A DNA stretch of 11,901 nt from NCBI GenBank assembly GCA_900556665.1, contig USPX01000045.1, positions 1 through 11,901 of the forward strand. Reading direction: 5' to 3'. Source of the DNA: an uncultured Eubacteriales bacterium. GTDB lineage: Bacteria > Bacillota_A > Clostridia > Lachnospirales > Cellulosilyticaceae. The translations under genes were made by a program, and so were the position numbers. Below are positions 1 through 6,711 of this stretch, in pieces (positions within the stretch are counted from its first letter, which is position 1; each line of letters starts with the position of its first letter). Under the pieces are notes generated by a model, which saw nothing but the letters and a program-made list of their open reading frames with translations, was not told where the DNA came from and searched no databases.

Positions 1-16
1 AAAGGGTGAGATAAAT

Positions 17-1378
17 ATGAATAAAAAATTATTATCTAAGCTTTTAGTATCAGCATTATTAGTAACTTCATTAGCAGGCTGCGGTGGTGGAGCAACAAAC
101 ACAGCAAATGCTAGTGCAGAAGGCAGTAGCGCACCTCAAGATGGAGGAAAAACAGTTGTAACAATGTGGCTCATGCCTAACAGTGGTACACCAGAAGAAG
201 ATTTCATGGAAATCTTACAACCATTCTTAGAAGCAAATCCAGATATCGAAGTACAACCAACAGTATTAGACTGGGGTTCAGCTTGGACAAAATTAACAAC
301 AGCAGCTACAAGTGGTGAAGGTCCAGATATCACACAACTTGGTACAACACAAATCGCAGCTATTGCAGCTATGGGTGCTTTAGAAGAGTTAACACCTATT
401 TATGATCGTTTCGGAGGAGAAGAAGCTTTCTATGAAGCGACACTTCCAACAACACAAATCTTAGGTGGCGGCGATGAAAGATACGCAGCACCATGGTTCA
501 TCGATACAAGAGCATTATTCTACAGAAAAGACGTTTGTGAAGCAGCTGGTGTAAATCCAGAAACAGATTTCGAAACATGGGATAGCTTTAAAGAAGCGCT
601 TACAAAAATGAAAGATATCGAAATCGATGGTAAAAAAATCACACCACTCGGTATGCCAGGTAAAAATGACTGGAACGTTATCCATAACTATGCACCATGG
701 ATTTGGGGAGCAGGCGGAGAATTTATCGCTGAAGATAACAAAACATGTGTAATCAACTCAGATGAAGCTGTAGAAGGTATTAAATTCTACACAGAACTTG
801 CAACAGAAGGATTACTCAGTATGCCAGGTCTTGAGAAAAACTCAGCTGAAATCGAAGCTGCATTCAATGAAGGTGAATTTGCAACAATGTTCTCTGGAGC
901 ATATGAAATTGCAACTTTAAGAAGAGAAAAACCAGAACTTGCTGAAAAAGTTGGTACAGCACCATTCCCAGCTGGTCCAAAAGGTAGATATGCATTCTTC
1001 GGTGGTAGTGGATTATCAGTATTCAAAACATCTAAAAACAAAGAAGCAGCATTCAAAGTTATCGAATACTTAATGACACCAGAAGCACAAGTTGCATACC
1101 AAGAAAAATGTGGTAACTTACCAACAGTTAAAGCAGCTTATGAAACAGACTTCGTTGCAAATGAAGAAATGCGTCAAGCTTTCAAAGAACAAGCTGACTT
1201 CGGTAAAGCTTATCCATCAGTTGCAGGTTGGGGTCCATCAGAAACAATTCTTCAAAAAGGTTTAAGTAATGTTTGGGACAATGTTATGGGTGTATTCGGA
1301 CCATACGATCCAGCTAAAACAAAAGAAATCTTAGATCAAACAGCTAGTGAATGTACAGTAATTTACAACGAACAATAA
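17..1378 (+). CDS. Lipoprotein sugar-binding protein of a CUT1 ABC transporter
   Basis: Extracellular solute-binding protein (family 1) that should capture an oligosaccharide at the outer membrane face and hand it to the two permeases encoded next. Seen: a short basic N-terminus, a hydrophobic stretch and a lipobox LAGC with the lipidated Cys22. A Gly/Ala/Ser-rich linker runs to about residue 45, followed by a typical SBP fold of about 400 residues with TMWLMP, WGSAWTKLTTAATSGEGPDI and a C-terminal MTPEAQVAYQ segment. Total length of 453 residues is normal for the family. The ATG is preceded by AAAGGGTGAG at positions 1-10. Phe and Ile codons are mostly TTC and ATC, unlike the second binding protein downstream, which suggests high expression. 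The promoter lies left of the window. The ligand cannot be read from sequence; the neighbouring licheninase points to beta-glucan oligosaccharides (inference). Confidence 0.93.
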   Translation: MNKKLLSKLLVSALLVTSLAGCGGGATNTANASAEGSSAPQDGGKTVVTMWLMPNSGTPEEDFMEILQPFLEANPDIEVQPTVLDWGSAWTKLTTAATSGEGPDITQLGTTQIAAIAAMGALEELTPIYDRFGGEEAFYEATLPTTQILGGGDERYAAPWFIDTRALFYRKDVCEAAGVNPETDFETWDSFKEALTKMKDIEIDGKKITPLGMPGKNDWNVIHNYAPWIWGAGGEFIAEDNKTCVINSDEAVEGIKFYTELATEGLLSMPGLEKNSAEIEAAFNEGEFATMFSGAYEIATLRREKPELAEKVGTAPFPAGPKGRYAFFGGSGLSVFKTSKNKEAAFKVIEYLMTPEAQVAYQEKCGNLPTVKAAYETDFVANEEMRQAFKEQADFGKAYPSVAGWGPSETILQKGLSNVWDNVMGVFGPYDPAKTKEILDQTASECTVIYNEQ

Positions 1379-1419
1379 ATTACATGCATTAAATACACTG
1401 GTGCGGGAGGTAAAAAGAA

Positions 1420-2394
1420 GTGAGTAAAGTAGCAAAAGGGCTAAATAAAAAAGGCACAGTCAAAAGAAGTTTATTATCACAAATTAAGAAAAATAAGCTT
1501 GCATATGGTTTAATTGCACCAGCACTCATTGCAATGTTTGTTGTTCACTTAATCCCTATCGTTTCGGGGATTTGGATGTCATTTTTAAAACTTAATCAAT
1601 TTACACTTAAAAAGTTTTTAGGGGCACCTTTTATAGGACTTCAAAACTATTGGACTGTGTTATTTGATCCTACAAGTACAATTCGTTCAGGATTTATTGA
1701 TGCACTTAGAAATACAGCAATCTTTTCATTAATCTGTAGTTTCCTAGTAATTGGCATTGGTTTATTACTAGCAATATTACTAAATAGAAAATTCAAGTTC
1801 CAAGGTCTTGCAAGAACATTATTAATGACACCTTGGGTTGTACCATCATTCGTTGTTGGTTTATTATGGGGATTCATGTGGCAACAAGATGGGGTTATCA
1901 ATAGACTTCTTGTAGATGTATTTCATCTTATTCCAGAAGGTCCTTATTGGTTAACAGGTCCTAGAGTACTTATTGCAATCATTATCCCTACAATTTGGAG
2001 AACAGTACCTTTTGTAATGCTTATGCTTTTAGCAGGCTTACAACAAATTCCTGTAGATTATTATGAAGCAGCAGAAATTGATGGAGCTAATGCATGGCAA
2101 CAATTTAAAAGTATTACATTACCTTTATTAAGATCTGTTTTATCAATTCAAATATTAAATGGTATTATTAATTATATTTACTCATTTAATATCGTAGCCA
2201 TGATGTTCGGTCACGGAGCTGGTTTCCCAGGAAAATATGGGGACTTACTCATGACAAATATTAATCGTAACTCATTCCAAATCTGGCAATTCGGTCCTGG
2301 GGCAGCAGCAACAGTTATCGTTATGATTTGTGTATTAGGATTAGTTGCATTATGGTATAAAGTATTCCAAGATGATTTGGTGGTGAATGACTAG
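1420..2394 (+). CDS. CUT1 sugar ABC transporter permease, MalF type
   Basis: Inner-membrane permease subunit of a carbohydrate ABC importer, 324 residues. Seen: a basic cytoplasmic N-terminus (about residues 1-28), a first membrane span at about 29-51 (LAYGLIAPALIAMFVVH), and further spans across the protein. The cytoplasmic EAA loop at residues 216-235 starts EAAEIDGANAWQQF and ends ITLP, which is the contact site for the ATPase. Family knowledge places MalF/MsmF/UgpA-type proteins as one half of a permease heterodimer. The start is GTG, with GGGAGG at 1405-1410 nine bases upstream. It follows the binding protein gene after 41 bases without a hairpin and ends in TAGTG, overlapping the next start by one base, so the two permeases are translationally coupled. 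Confidence 0.93.
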   Translation: MSKVAKGLNKKGTVKRSLLSQIKKNKLAYGLIAPALIAMFVVHLIPIVSGIWMSFLKLNQFTLKKFLGAPFIGLQNYWTVLFDPTSTIRSGFIDALRNTAIFSLICSFLVIGIGLLLAILLNRKFKFQGLARTLLMTPWVVPSFVVGLLWGFMWQQDGVINRLLVDVFHLIPEGPYWLTGPRVLIAIIIPTIWRTVPFVMLMLLAGLQQIPVDYYEAAEIDGANAWQQFKSITLPLLRSVLSIQILNGIINYIYSFNIVAMMFGHGAGFPGKYGDLLMTNINRNSFQIWQFGPGAAATVIVMICVLGLVALWYKVFQDDLVVND

Positions 2395-3263
2395 TGAAGA
2401 AAACAAAAAGCTTATCTCAATATAAGAGAAGAAAAAGAATATTAGATGGAATTGGAACTGCTATTGTATGGCTATTTGTAATAGCAGCCCTCTTCCCAAT
2501 CGCATGGATGATCTTAACATCACTCATGACACAAAGTGATATTGCCACTGGTAAAATAGGTATACCTAACCATTGGGAAAACTACGTAGATATGTGGAAG
2601 AACGTTGACTTCTTCAACTATTTCAAAAATAGTGTAATTGTATGTGGCATCACAACAATTGTAGCTTTAAGTATCGCAACATTTGCAGGATATGCAGTAG
2701 CAAGATTTAAATTCCCAGGTTCAGGGGTATTCGGTGCAGCTGTACTTGCAACACAAATGGTACCAGGGATCATGTTCTTATTACCACTTTATCTCATGTT
2801 TATTAAAATTCAAGAAACTTTAGGAATTCAAATTATCAATACATACGCTGGGTTAATCTTAGTATATTCAGCATTCTACATTCCATTTAGTATCTGGATC
2901 TTAAGAGGATTCTTCGCAGGGATTCCAAAAGAGTTAGAAGAAGCAGCTATCATTGATGGATGTAGTGGATTTGAAGCTTTCTTAAAAGTAATCTTACCAA
3001 TCGCTAGAATTGGACTCATTGCAACAGGTATTTATATTTTCCTTATGGCATGGGACGAATTATTATTCGCTTGGGTATTAACAACTTCATCAGATGTTGC
3101 TACAATCCCAGTAGGTATTCGTTTATACGTTGGAAACTACCAAAACCGTTACGATTTATTAATGGCAGCTGGTTGTGTAACAACATTACCACCACTTATG
3201 ATTTTCTTCGGACTTCAAAAACAATTCATCAGTGGTATGACTGCTGGAGCTGTAAAAGCCTAA
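2394..3263 (+). CDS. CUT1 sugar ABC transporter permease, MalG type
   Basis: Second permease subunit of the carbohydrate importer, 289 residues, partner of the MalF-type protein upstream. Seen: a basic N-terminus, a first span at about residues 18-41, the EAA loop at residues 183-202 (EAAIIDGCSGFEAF, then VILP) and a C-terminus SGMTAGAVKA, which closely follows the usual MalG ending. The start is a GTG whose G is the last base of the preceding stop codon; GGTGG at 2379-2383 could serve as a weak ribosome binding site, so translation probably depends on coupling. No ATP-binding protein follows. In many Firmicutes, CUT1 importers of this kind share one ATPase (MsmK/UgpC type) encoded elsewhere. 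The gene ends just before a strong terminator. Confidence 0.93.
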   Translation: MKKTKSLSQYKRRKRILDGIGTAIVWLFVIAALFPIAWMILTSLMTQSDIATGKIGIPNHWENYVDMWKNVDFFNYFKNSVIVCGITTIVALSIATFAGYAVARFKFPGSGVFGAAVLATQMVPGIMFLLPLYLMFIKIQETLGIQIINTYAGLILVYSAFYIPFSIWILRGFFAGIPKELEEAAIIDGCSGFEAFLKVILPIARIGLIATGIYIFLMAWDELLFAWVLTTSSDVATIPVGIRLYVGNYQNRYDLLMAAGCVTTLPPLMIFFGLQKQFISGMTAGAVKA

Positions 3264-3273
3264 TAAATTACAT

Positions 3274-3304
3274 AAAACAACCTTGTATCATGCAAGGTTG
3301 TTTT
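3274..3304 (+). terminator. Intrinsic terminator after the transporter genes
   Basis: A perfect 12-bp stem (3274-3285 with 3293-3304, core CAACCTTG/CAAGGTTG), a 7-base loop, and a 3' side that ends in TTTT followed by GTGTGTTTT. It lies 10 bases after the MalG-type stop and closes the three-gene transporter unit. The U-run is short and broken, so some readthrough into the second binding protein gene is possible. Confidence 0.8.
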
Positions 3305-3357
3305 GTGTGTTTTAAAATTCCATGTATATAAAATAGGGCAATAAGGAGATAGGGCAA

Positions 3358-4638
3358 ATGGAAGACGATAAATTAATTAATAGAATCATCATTGGTATAG
3401 TGGTGTTTTTGGGGCTTATTTTAAGCATATTATTATTTAGAATTTATTCAGATGTACAAAAGAAAAATGCATATGCACATTTAAATCAAGAGAAGGAAAT
3501 CATCACCATATGGACACTACATGGAGATATGCAAACAATGCTTGAAGAAGTGACTAAGAAATATGAAAACGAGAATATAGGCTTTGAAATAACAAGTTTT
3601 AAGAATGATGTTTATCAATCCAATATACAAAATGCAGCAATTACAAATGAATTACCAGATATATTTTTCACATGGGGATATGGTAATTTAGAGAAATATG
3701 TAGAGTTAGATTTAGTTGCAGATGTTACTGAAAGTTTAAAAGAGACAAAGTTTGAAGAACTCTGTTTGCCACATGCTTTGGATGGAATGACTTTTAATGA
3801 TGAAATTTATGCGCTACCAATATATGGATGGAATGTAAGCTTATTTTGTAATAAAGAATTATTTAAGAAATATGGTGTACAATATCCTACAACTTATGAT
3901 AAATTTATTGAGGCTATTAAAATATTTAAGGCCAATGGCGTTACACCACTGGCAGGTGGAATGAAAGAGCAGTGGTTAAATTCGTTATATTATATGGCAT
4001 TTGTTCTAGGTGAAGGGGACGTAGATAGCATTTATAAAGCGGCGGCTGATCCAAGCAAATTTGATACACCACAGTTTCGTAGAGCAGCCCAGAAGATGGT
4101 GGAGATTGCGAAGTTAGAACCTTGGCAAAGTACATATTTAGATAGTGATGCTTATGACGCTTCACATATATTTACGCAGGGAGAAGCCGCTATGCTTGTA
4201 TATGGGAGCTGGGCCTCTTCTAGTATTGATGATGATGAATCTAAAATAAAGAAAGAAGTAAAAGTAATGCCATTTCCAAATGATAAACCTGGCTATAATA
4301 TAGGTGGTTATTCGGATTTGATGGTAATTAGTAAAAATAGTAAAGTAGCTCAAGATAAAGAGCTTAAAGCATTATACTTAAATATGATGTATGACATTTC
4401 ACAATTAGCTATTAGGAAGTATGGTGTAGGCTTACCAGCTTATAAAGATCAAATTATAGATGAAGTGCAGTTTAAAACTTTATATGGATGTTTTCGCATT
4501 CAGGCAGATAAGGGACAACATCCAGCTTATGATCAGATTTTAGATAAAGATAAAAGTGCACAGTATTATGAAGCATTAGCTGAATTAATTAAAGGGGAAA
4601 TCGATGAAAATACGTTCATTTCCAGGTTGTCTGATTGA
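3358..4638 (+). CDS. Membrane-anchored extracellular solute-binding protein (CUT1 type)
   Basis: A second family 1 sugar-binding protein, 426 residues, but with an uncleaved-looking membrane anchor instead of a lipobox. Seen: a short charged start MEDDKLINR, one hydrophobic span at about residues 10-29, no cysteine near it, then an SBP body with IITIWTLHGDM (about 48-58), NELPDIFFTWGYG, EIYALPIYGWNVSLFCNKELF and a conserved-looking GEAAMLVYGSWA. AAGGAG at 3343-3348 sits nine bases before ATG. Phe and Ile codons are mainly TTT and ATT/ATA, in contrast to the first binding protein, so expression is probably lower. A weak promoter candidate (TTGTGT 3303-3308, TATAAA 3327-3332) overlaps the terminator tail. 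It could deliver another sugar to the same permeases or act as a surface sensor; the sequence does not decide. Confidence 0.88.
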   Translation: MEDDKLINRIIIGIVVFLGLILSILLFRIYSDVQKKNAYAHLNQEKEIITIWTLHGDMQTMLEEVTKKYENENIGFEITSFKNDVYQSNIQNAAITNELPDIFFTWGYGNLEKYVELDLVADVTESLKETKFEELCLPHALDGMTFNDEIYALPIYGWNVSLFCNKELFKKYGVQYPTTYDKFIEAIKIFKANGVTPLAGGMKEQWLNSLYYMAFVLGEGDVDSIYKAAADPSKFDTPQFRRAAQKMVEIAKLEPWQSTYLDSDAYDASHIFTQGEAAMLVYGSWASSSIDDDESKIKKEVKVMPFPNDKPGYNIGGYSDLMVISKNSKVAQDKELKALYLNMMYDISQLAIRKYGVGLPAYKDQIIDEVQFKTLYGCFRIQADKGQHPAYDQILDKDKSAQYYEALAELIKGEIDENTFISRLSD

Positions 4639-4686
4639 AAATTTAGTTTAATTAATTTTATCAGGTCTTATCGTAATATTATGGGC

Positions 4687-4715
4687 TTACGTCAAGTAGT
4701 GTGTTCTCGTATACT
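4687..4715 (+). promoter_or_regulatory. Weak promoter candidate for the licheninase gene
   Basis: A good -10 hexamer TATACT (4710-4715) lies 41 bases before the chosen GTG start, with a poor -35 (TTACGT, 4687-4692) at 17-bp spacing. The 117-base gap between the second binding protein and the licheninase holds no convincing terminator, so readthrough from upstream is also possible. Confidence 0.25.
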
Positions 4716-4742
4716 TATCATATAGACAAATGTGAGTTCTAG

Positions 4743-4749
4743 AAAGGAG
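4743..4749 (+). promoter_or_regulatory. Ribosome binding site that fixes the licheninase start at 4756
   Basis: AAAGGAG lies six bases before an in-frame GTG at 4756. The frame is open from a GTG at 4732, but nothing resembling a ribosome binding site precedes that codon, and the additional eight residues are charged and would spoil the signal peptide. Confidence 0.85.
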
Positions 4750-4755
4750 AAAGAT

Positions 4756-5547
4756 GTGAGGCGATATGGTATTTTAGTTGGGCTAGGTCTCATGCTTGTA
4801 GGGTGTCAAAATGCAAATGTACAACAAGCACAGGCAGTACAAGTAAATAAGGAGGTCACAGAGGAGGACAAAGACATGAACGAACTAGAAAATGTAGCTG
4901 GATTTGAAAATCAATTTGAAGCTCATGATAATACATTAATGGAAAAAGCTAATGGTTGGAGTAATGGGAGTATGTTTGACTGTACATGGCGCGAAGATAA
5001 CGTACAGTTTAATGATGGAAAAATGACACTTAGTATTGATGAAGATGGAGAAGGTGCTTCTCCTAAGTGGTCAGGTGGAGAATATCGTACAAGAAAATTC
5101 TTCCACTACGGAATGTATGAAGTACGTATGAAGCCCATTAAAAATGTAGGTGTTGTTTCATCGTTCTTTACATATACAGGACCTAGTGATAACAATCCTT
5201 GGGATGAGATTGATATTGAGTTCTTAGGAAAAGACACAACAAAGGTGCAATTCAATTACTTTACAAATGGAGTAGGAGAACATGAATATGTTTATGATTT
5301 AGGTTTTGATGCATCTGAAGAGTTTCATGAATATGGATTTGAATGGCAACCAGATGCGATTACTTGGTATGTAGATGGTAAACCAGTTTATACAGCTACA
5401 GAAAATATTCCTCAAACACCTGGTAAACTCATGATGAATACATGGCCAGGAACAGGTGTAGACAGCTGGCTTGGACACTATGATGGTACAGTAAGATTAA
5501 CAGCTGAATATGACTGGATGAAGATTAAGGAATATACAAATAAATAA
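4756..5547 (+). CDS. Lipoprotein licheninase (GH16 beta-1,3-1,4-glucanase)
   Basis: Endo-glucanase expected to cleave mixed-linkage beta-1,3-1,4-glucan (EC 3.2.1.73) at the cell surface. With the GTG at 4756 the protein has 263 residues and begins with a short signal peptide and lipobox LVGC (Cys17). An acidic linker follows, then a GH16 domain from about residue 47 to the end. The active-site motif DEIDIEFLG is intact: nucleophile Glu151, Asp153, acid/base Glu155. Neighbouring segments ([34 protein letters not shown] at about 204) closely follow Bacillus secreted licheninases as I remember them (bglS/licA). Differences: it is lipid-anchored, and of the family's disulfide pair only Cys76 remains; the partner position is Gly107. 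An internal start site at 4876 could give a form without signal peptide. It is followed 11 bases later by a small membrane protein. Confidence 0.93.
   Translation: MRRYGILVGLGLMLVGCQNANVQQAQAVQVNKEVTEEDKDMNELENVAGFENQFEAHDNTLMEKANGWSNGSMFDCTWREDNVQFNDGKMTLSIDEDGEGASPKWSGGEYRTRKFFHYGMYEVRMKPIKNVGVVSSFFTYTGPSDNNPWDEIDIEFLGKDTTKVQFNYFTNGVGEHEYVYDLGFDASEEFHEYGFEWQPDAITWYVDGKPVYTATENIPQTPGKLMMNTWPGTGVDSWLGHYDGTVRLTAEYDWMKIKEYTNK
4849..4878 (+). promoter_or_regulatory. Possible internal translation start inside the licheninase gene
   Basis: Two strong Shine-Dalgarno-like runs, AAGGAGGT (4849-4856) and GAGGAGG (4861-4867), precede an in-frame ATG at 4876 by a normal distance (8 bases after the second). 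Initiation here would give a protein of 223 residues that lacks the signal peptide and lipobox but keeps the whole GH16 domain. Whether it is used is unknown. Confidence 0.4.
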
Positions 5548-5558
5548 GGAGATCTAAG

Positions 5559-5684
5559 ATGAAACAATACCAAGAGCCTAAAAATAAAATAGAACTAAAT
5601 GGTATACAGAAGTTAGGCATCTTAGTAGCAGGCATTTTAAGTATCGCAATAATAATTTGCATAGGTATTTTAGTAGTTATTTAG
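5559..5684 (+). CDS. Small single-span membrane protein, 41 residues
   Basis: A short gene I do not recognise. It has an excellent ribosome binding site (AAGGAG 5546-5551, overlapping the licheninase stop, 7 bases before ATG) and a clear layout: a polar, charged N-terminal half (MKQYQEPKNKIELNGIQK, residues 1-18) followed by one strongly hydrophobic span LGILVAGILSIAIIICIGIL at about 19-38, ending in VVI with almost no tail. It would sit in the membrane with its N-terminus probably inside. It lies 11 bases after the licheninase and just before a terminator, so it is almost certainly cotranscribed. No function can be assigned. A partner of the lipoprotein enzyme or of the binding protein is a guess. 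Confidence 0.7.
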   Translation: MKQYQEPKNKIELNGIQKLGILVAGILSIAIIICIGILVVI

Positions 5685-5725
5685 TTAGAAATTTATATAT
5701 AGAGGCAAAATATAATATTGGATTT

Positions 5726-5757
5726 AAAGGAGACATTAGGATGATGTCTCCTTTTTT
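5726..5757 (+). terminator. Intrinsic terminator of the licheninase unit
   Basis: An 11-bp perfect stem (AAAGGAGACAT 5726-5736 with ATGTCTCCTTT 5744-5754), a 7-base loop and a run of six T's at 5752-5757. It separates the plus-strand sugar locus from the convergent regulator gene, whose stop codon lies only six bases beyond. On the minus strand the stem is followed by a short TTTAAAT, so it may also work weakly in that direction. Confidence 0.85.
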
Positions 5758-5763
5758 AGTATA

Positions 5764-6546
5764 TTATTGATGAGATTGGCGGTATTCAAGGGGGGGTTGT
5801 CCTACAATTTTTTTAAAGGTATTATTAAAATAGCTAGAGCTGCTAAAACCAGTATTTAGGGCAATATTTAAGATAGAATCATTTGTATGAATAAGAAGGT
5901 CTTTACTTTTCTCAATACGGAAGTTTTGAACATATGTGCAAAAGGATTGTTTCATTACTTTTTTAAAAATAGTACAGAAATAACTCTTATTAATACCTAA
6001 ATAATCTGCAACCTTTTGTAATGTAAGGTGTTTATAATAATTTTGCTCAATATAGATAATCGCCTTAGTAACATGGTAGCTATAATCATCTATTTTTTCT
6101 TCATTTAAGGCATGCTGATGAAAAGTAGCTGAATTATGAGATGTAAGTTCGTTTTCATGTGCTTGTAAGTTATCAAGTAATACTAATAAGTGTGGCATAC
6201 AGTGAAGTGGTTTAAAGGCTAAATTGGAATCACTTTTAAGATTGGTTGTATAGGGACCAATTACAAATGAGCCATCTTCTATATGATCTATATTTACAGG
6301 GCAGAAAGTTAAGTAAATATCTTCTGCTAATTGATGGTGAATGACCTTTTTTTCCGGTAATGAACGGATAAGCTCCGTTAATGTTTCTTTAGTTGTATAT
6401 TTTTTTAAGATGCCCAAGTCTATAAGTGAACAACCAAAATGATAAATATCAGGTGTTGTATTTAAATTAGTAAAAAAACGAATAGGCAAAAGTGTACAAT
6501 GATGAAAATGTTCCATCGTAGTCATTATTAATTCAAGATTTGGCAT
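5764..6546 (-). CDS. AraC-family transcriptional regulator
   Basis: DNA-binding regulator of 260 residues. Seen: the C-terminal AraC domain (about 158-257) with two helix-turn-helix units, the first at about 174-194 (LTLQKVADYLGINKSYFCTI) and the second at about 224-246 (SILNIALNTGFSSSSYFNNT), ending in the usual GQPPLEYR. The N-terminal part (about 1-150) is a probable sensor domain with a DGSFVIGPY segment; I cannot name its ligand. The ATG has GGAGG (plus-strand positions 6552-6556) five bases upstream. The gene is divergent from a siderophore uptake operon and convergent with the sugar locus. Divergence favours control of iron uptake, as Btr does for bacillibactin uptake in B. subtilis, but control of the beta-glucan genes cannot be excluded. 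Confidence 0.9.
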   Translation of the reverse strand: MPNLELIMTTMEHFHHCTLLPIRFFTNLNTTPDIYHFGCSLIDLGILKKYTTKETLTELIRSLPEKKVIHHQLAEDIYLTFCPVNIDHIEDGSFVIGPYTTNLKSDSNLAFKPLHCMPHLLVLLDNLQAHENELTSHNSATFHQHALNEEKIDDYSYHVTKAIIYIEQNYYKHLTLQKVADYLGINKSYFCTIFKKVMKQSFCTYVQNFRIEKSKDLLIHTNDSILNIALNTGFSSSSYFNNTFKKIVGQPPLEYRQSHQ

Positions 6547-6603
6547 GTTGTCCTCCTATTTACCTAAAGATATTGCAAGAAATCTAAATATTTTATAAGA
6601 CAC

Positions 6604-6650
6604 GATAATGATTTCTTGTTAAGATATTATTATAAATGAAATCGATTATC
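6604..6650. repeat. Imperfect inverted repeat in the divergent regulator/iron gap
   Basis: GATAATGATTTC (6604-6615) is repeated in inverse orientation as GAAATCGATTATC (6638-6650), differing by one inserted G. The arms are 22 bases apart. They could be two binding sites for one regulator facing each other, or the stem of a leader hairpin. Both arms contain a half of the Fur consensus (GATAAT/ATTATC). Confidence 0.5.
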
Positions 6651-6652
6651 AA
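6624..6652 (-). promoter_or_regulatory. Promoter candidate for the AraC-family gene
   Basis: Read on the minus strand: -35 TTGATA (6652-6647), a 17-bp spacer and -10 TAATAT (6629-6624). The -35 differs from consensus in one base. The region is very A+T rich, so chance matches are likely. The Fur-like box overlaps the -35 element. Confidence 0.35.
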
Positions 6653-6658
6653 TATATT
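6630..6658 (+). promoter_or_regulatory. Promoter candidate for the siderophore uptake operon
   Basis: -35 TTATAA (6630-6635, weak), a 17-bp spacer and -10 TATATT (6653-6658, one mismatch). The Fur-like box fills the spacer, a common position for a Fur operator. Other A+T-rich hexamers downstream could serve instead. Confidence 0.3.
6637..6651. promoter_or_regulatory. Fur-like box between the AraC-family gene and the iron operon
   Basis: TGAAATCGATTATCA matches the 7-1-7 Fur consensus TGATAATNATTATCA at 11 of 14 defined positions, with a perfect right half. It lies 60 bases before the first permease start and overlaps promoter candidates in both directions, as expected if iron-loaded Fur represses both. 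Confidence 0.45.
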
Positions 6659-6695
6659 AATTTAAATATTATATCATTGTTAAATATAAGATGTC

Positions 6696-6704
6696 AAAAG
6701 GAGG
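6696..6704 (+). promoter_or_regulatory. Ribosome binding site that fixes the yclN start at 6712
   Basis: AAAAGGAGG lies seven bases before an in-frame GTG at 6712. An ATG at 6691 opens the same frame, but it has no ribosome binding site upstream and would place this run inside the coding region, so 6712 is preferred. Confidence 0.85.
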
Positions 6705-6711
6705 CTTACTG

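Noticed and set aside
136..333. Minus-strand open frame inside the first binding protein gene
   Set aside because: Antisense shadow of a strongly coding gene without a ribosome binding site. The same applies to minus-strand frames at 787-1056, 1647-1901, 3941-4353, 6837-7172, 8631-8822 and 9973-10167.
3050..3331. Open frame of 93 codons overlapping the end of the MalG-type permease on the same strand
   Set aside because: It lies mostly inside a well-supported permease gene, has no ribosome binding site, runs through the terminator hairpin, and its protein is rich in Asn, Cys, Trp and Arg like a random frame.
4680..4740. Catabolite control (cre) site before the licheninase
   Set aside because: A TGG...CG...CA pattern near 4682-4694 does not fit the cre spacing or its conserved A positions.
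4732..4755. Upstream GTG start for the licheninase
   Set aside because: No ribosome binding site before 4732, and the added residues are charged and precede an otherwise perfect lipoprotein signal that starts at 4756.
4639..4755. Possible hairpin or terminator between second binding protein and licheninase
   Set aside because: Only weak A+T pairings (AAAATT/AATTTT) and a 5-bp CGTAA/TTACG stem are visible, without a T-run.
4754..4759. ATG at 4754 as licheninase start
   Set aside because: It is out of frame and is followed at once by a TGA stop.
5741..5770. Tiny frame starting ATGATG after an AAAGGAG run
   Set aside because: The run and the ATG are the stem and loop of the terminator; the frame closes after nine codons.
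6691..6711. ATG at 6691 as start of the first siderophore permease
   Set aside because: No Shine-Dalgarno sequence upstream; a very strong one lies inside this stretch and serves the GTG at 6712.
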